6,741 bases of DNA. Source: an uncultured Bacteroidales bacterium. GTDB taxonomy: Bacteria; Bacteroidota; Bacteroidia; Bacteroidales; F082. This document shows, piece by piece, positions 5,622 to 6,741 of the stretch. The position numbers and the translations under genes were made by a program. The stretch covers positions 1 through 6,741 of the forward strand of contig CAMKAR010000114.1 of assembly GCA_946410535.1 (NCBI GenBank), written 5' to 3'. The notes under the pieces were generated by a model that made no database searches, was not told where the DNA came from, and saw only the letters and a list, made by a program, of their open reading frames with translations. Numbering within the stretch: position 1 is the stretch's first letter; every line of letters begins with the position of its first letter.

Positions 5622-6741
5622 TCATTTGCATTTCAACCACTTCCCCGTTTCGGCTTCCTTGCCATCGGAGAATACTTTCCAAACATAAACGCCTTCGGCC
5701 CAGCCCGTTGCATCAATCGCCGTCACGTTCTCCGTAAGGGCTTGACGGTGGACGAGCCTGCCGTTCATGTCATACACCTCCACGCTTGCGTTCTGCAAGG
5801 CCGTGCGGATATTTAACACGTCTTTCCCTGGGTTGGGATAGGCCGTGGCCACGGCAAAGCCAGCTTCGTGGACTTCGTCCACATCGAGTGGATCCGTAAG
5901 TTTGTAAATAATGCCTTTTTCTTCATGCGTCTCGGTGTCATAAAAATAAACACTAAAGATGCAGCCTCCTGTGGGACAGCACGAAACGCTTATCGGTTCG
6001 AATAAGAGTTGACCGCCCTCCAAATAGATTTCGCCTAATTTGTTGCCGTTCTCATCGACCCAGCCGAGATAATACCCCCCAACATAACCTAACCTGCTTA
6101 ACATGAACACAGTTCCATCGGGGCTGAAGTCAATGGATTTGAAATTGGCCACTTGGCAGTTTTCATGGCCTTCCGCGCCCCAAACATAGTTCGTCTGTGT
6201 GAAGTTTTCGTCGAAAACGGTCATGACGATTTCGCGGTTTACGGCTGGCGCGCCTTGCCATTCGGGCATAAACATTGGGCTGATCGAGTATATTTTGCCG
6301 TTAAATGGATTGGCTGCGAAATATCGAGACTCAGGAAACAAAGGATCCGTAAGGTTATAGATATTGAAACGTGATAAAACGATATCCAAGTTGGCATTCA
6401 TGGTATAACCGCTAAAATAATAAAACTGGTTATTTGGCCTGACAGTGACAAAACTGCAGCCCAACGAATCGCTTGTTGGGAATATTGAATACTCCCACCA
6501 TCCTGCCATGGGGCTGTTGGTGAAAAGCCTTTCTGCTACCATGGCGCCCTCGCTGTCGTATTTCAAAAAACGAATGGCTTTCGTTTGATGGCCAAACTGG
6601 TCGGTTCCAAAGTAAAGGCTGTCAGGTAGATAGGAGAAAAACACGCTGCCGTCCTTGTTGAGAATGGCATGGGTGTTGTTCTCATGGGCAGGGTCGATGT
6701 TGTCTATGTACCAGTCGGCAAGTTTCGGCCAGTATGATTTG
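5622..6741 (-). CDS. Secreted protein with T9SS type A C-terminal sorting domain (5' end outside window)
   Basis: The frame is open from the TGA at 5622-5624 to the right edge, giving 372 visible residues; the true start and signal peptide lie beyond it. The GTG at 6644 is internal: clear coding sequence continues upstream of it (for example WPKLADWYIDN). The last 80 or so residues form a typical Por sorting domain: ATAYPNPGKDVLNI, then VEVYDMNGRLVHRQ, then GWAEGVYVWKVFSDGKE, ending KWLKCK. From the known T9SS pathway, such a tail is recognised for outer-membrane export and removed as the protein is anchored or released. The visible body is rich in aromatic, Gly and Asp residues with short strand-like repeats (FSPDGTVFML, FDENFTQTNYVW, WVDENGNKLGEIYLEGG). 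This suggests a beta-propeller-like or other all-beta fold, but I recognise no catalytic domain or substrate. It is probably a separate transcription unit from the antiporters. Confidence 0.9.
   Translation of the reverse strand, partial: KSYWPKLADWYIDNIDPAHENNTHAILNKDGSVFFSYLPDSLYFGTDQFGHQTKAIRFLKYDSEGAMVAERLFTNSPMAGWWEYSIFPTSDSLGCSFVTVRPNNQFYYFSGYTMNANLDIVLSRFNIYNLTDPLFPESRYFAANPFNGKIYSISPMFMPEWQGAPAVNREIVMTVFDENFTQTNYVWGAEGHENCQVANFKSIDFSPDGTVFMLSRLGYVGGYYLGWVDENGNKLGEIYLEGGQLLFEPISVSCCPTGGCIFSVYFYDTETHEEKGIIYKLTDPLDVDEVHEAGFAVATAYPNPGKDVLNIRTALQNASVEVYDMNGRLVHRQALTENVTAIDATGWAEGVYVWKVFSDGKEAETGKWLKCK

Noticed and set aside
5503..5688. 61-codon plus-strand open frame in the 5494-5621 gap
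   Set aside because: It overlaps the end of the T9SS gene antisense and the antiporter promoter, and its composition is not protein-like.
6642..6644. GTG as the start of the T9SS-tailed protein
   Set aside because: The same frame stays open with plausible coding sequence to the window edge, and no signal peptide follows the GTG. It is an internal Val codon.

Overview
The window looks like chromosomal DNA from a Bacteroidota species, most likely Bacteroidales. Three things point there: a protein with a C-terminal type IX secretion (Por) sorting domain, a TAnnTTTG-type promoter box, and start codons without Shine-Dalgarno sequences. All four genes lie on the minus strand, so transcription runs from high to low coordinates. 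No tRNA, rRNA, CRISPR array, insertion sequence or phage gene was found. No gene-free stretch exceeds about 170 bases.

In transcription order, the window opens with the 3' part of a secreted, T9SS-sorted protein (5622 to beyond 6741). A 128-bp gap follows, holding a small stem-loop and a good Bacteroidota -7 promoter box. Next come two tandem paralogous CPA2-type cation:proton antiporters, 767 aa (3190-5493) and 755 aa (817-3084). They align without a gap over all 755 residues. Last is the N-terminal third of DNA topoisomerase III, topB (1-651), which runs off the left edge.

Each antiporter has an N-terminal ion-exchange domain of about 380 residues, a charged linker, an extra block of about four membrane helices, and two C-terminal RCK_C (TrkA_C) domains. 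There is no Rossmann RCK_N domain. By my count the exchange halves are about 78% identical, but the rest only about 41%. This suggests transport chemistry was kept while regulation diverged. The 755-aa copy also carries two extra glutamates beside the predicted ion-binding Glu-Asp pair.

The spacers after the two antiporters (652-816 and 3085-3189) share a layout: heptamer repeats overlapping the antiporter stop codon, a 34-bp element (31/34 identical), then AGTTGTTCAGTT-type repeats. The spacer before topB also holds three stacked hairpins. These look like dispersed non-coding repeats, not genes. The nearest thing here to an undescribed system is the pair of composite antiporters with divergent sensory halves.
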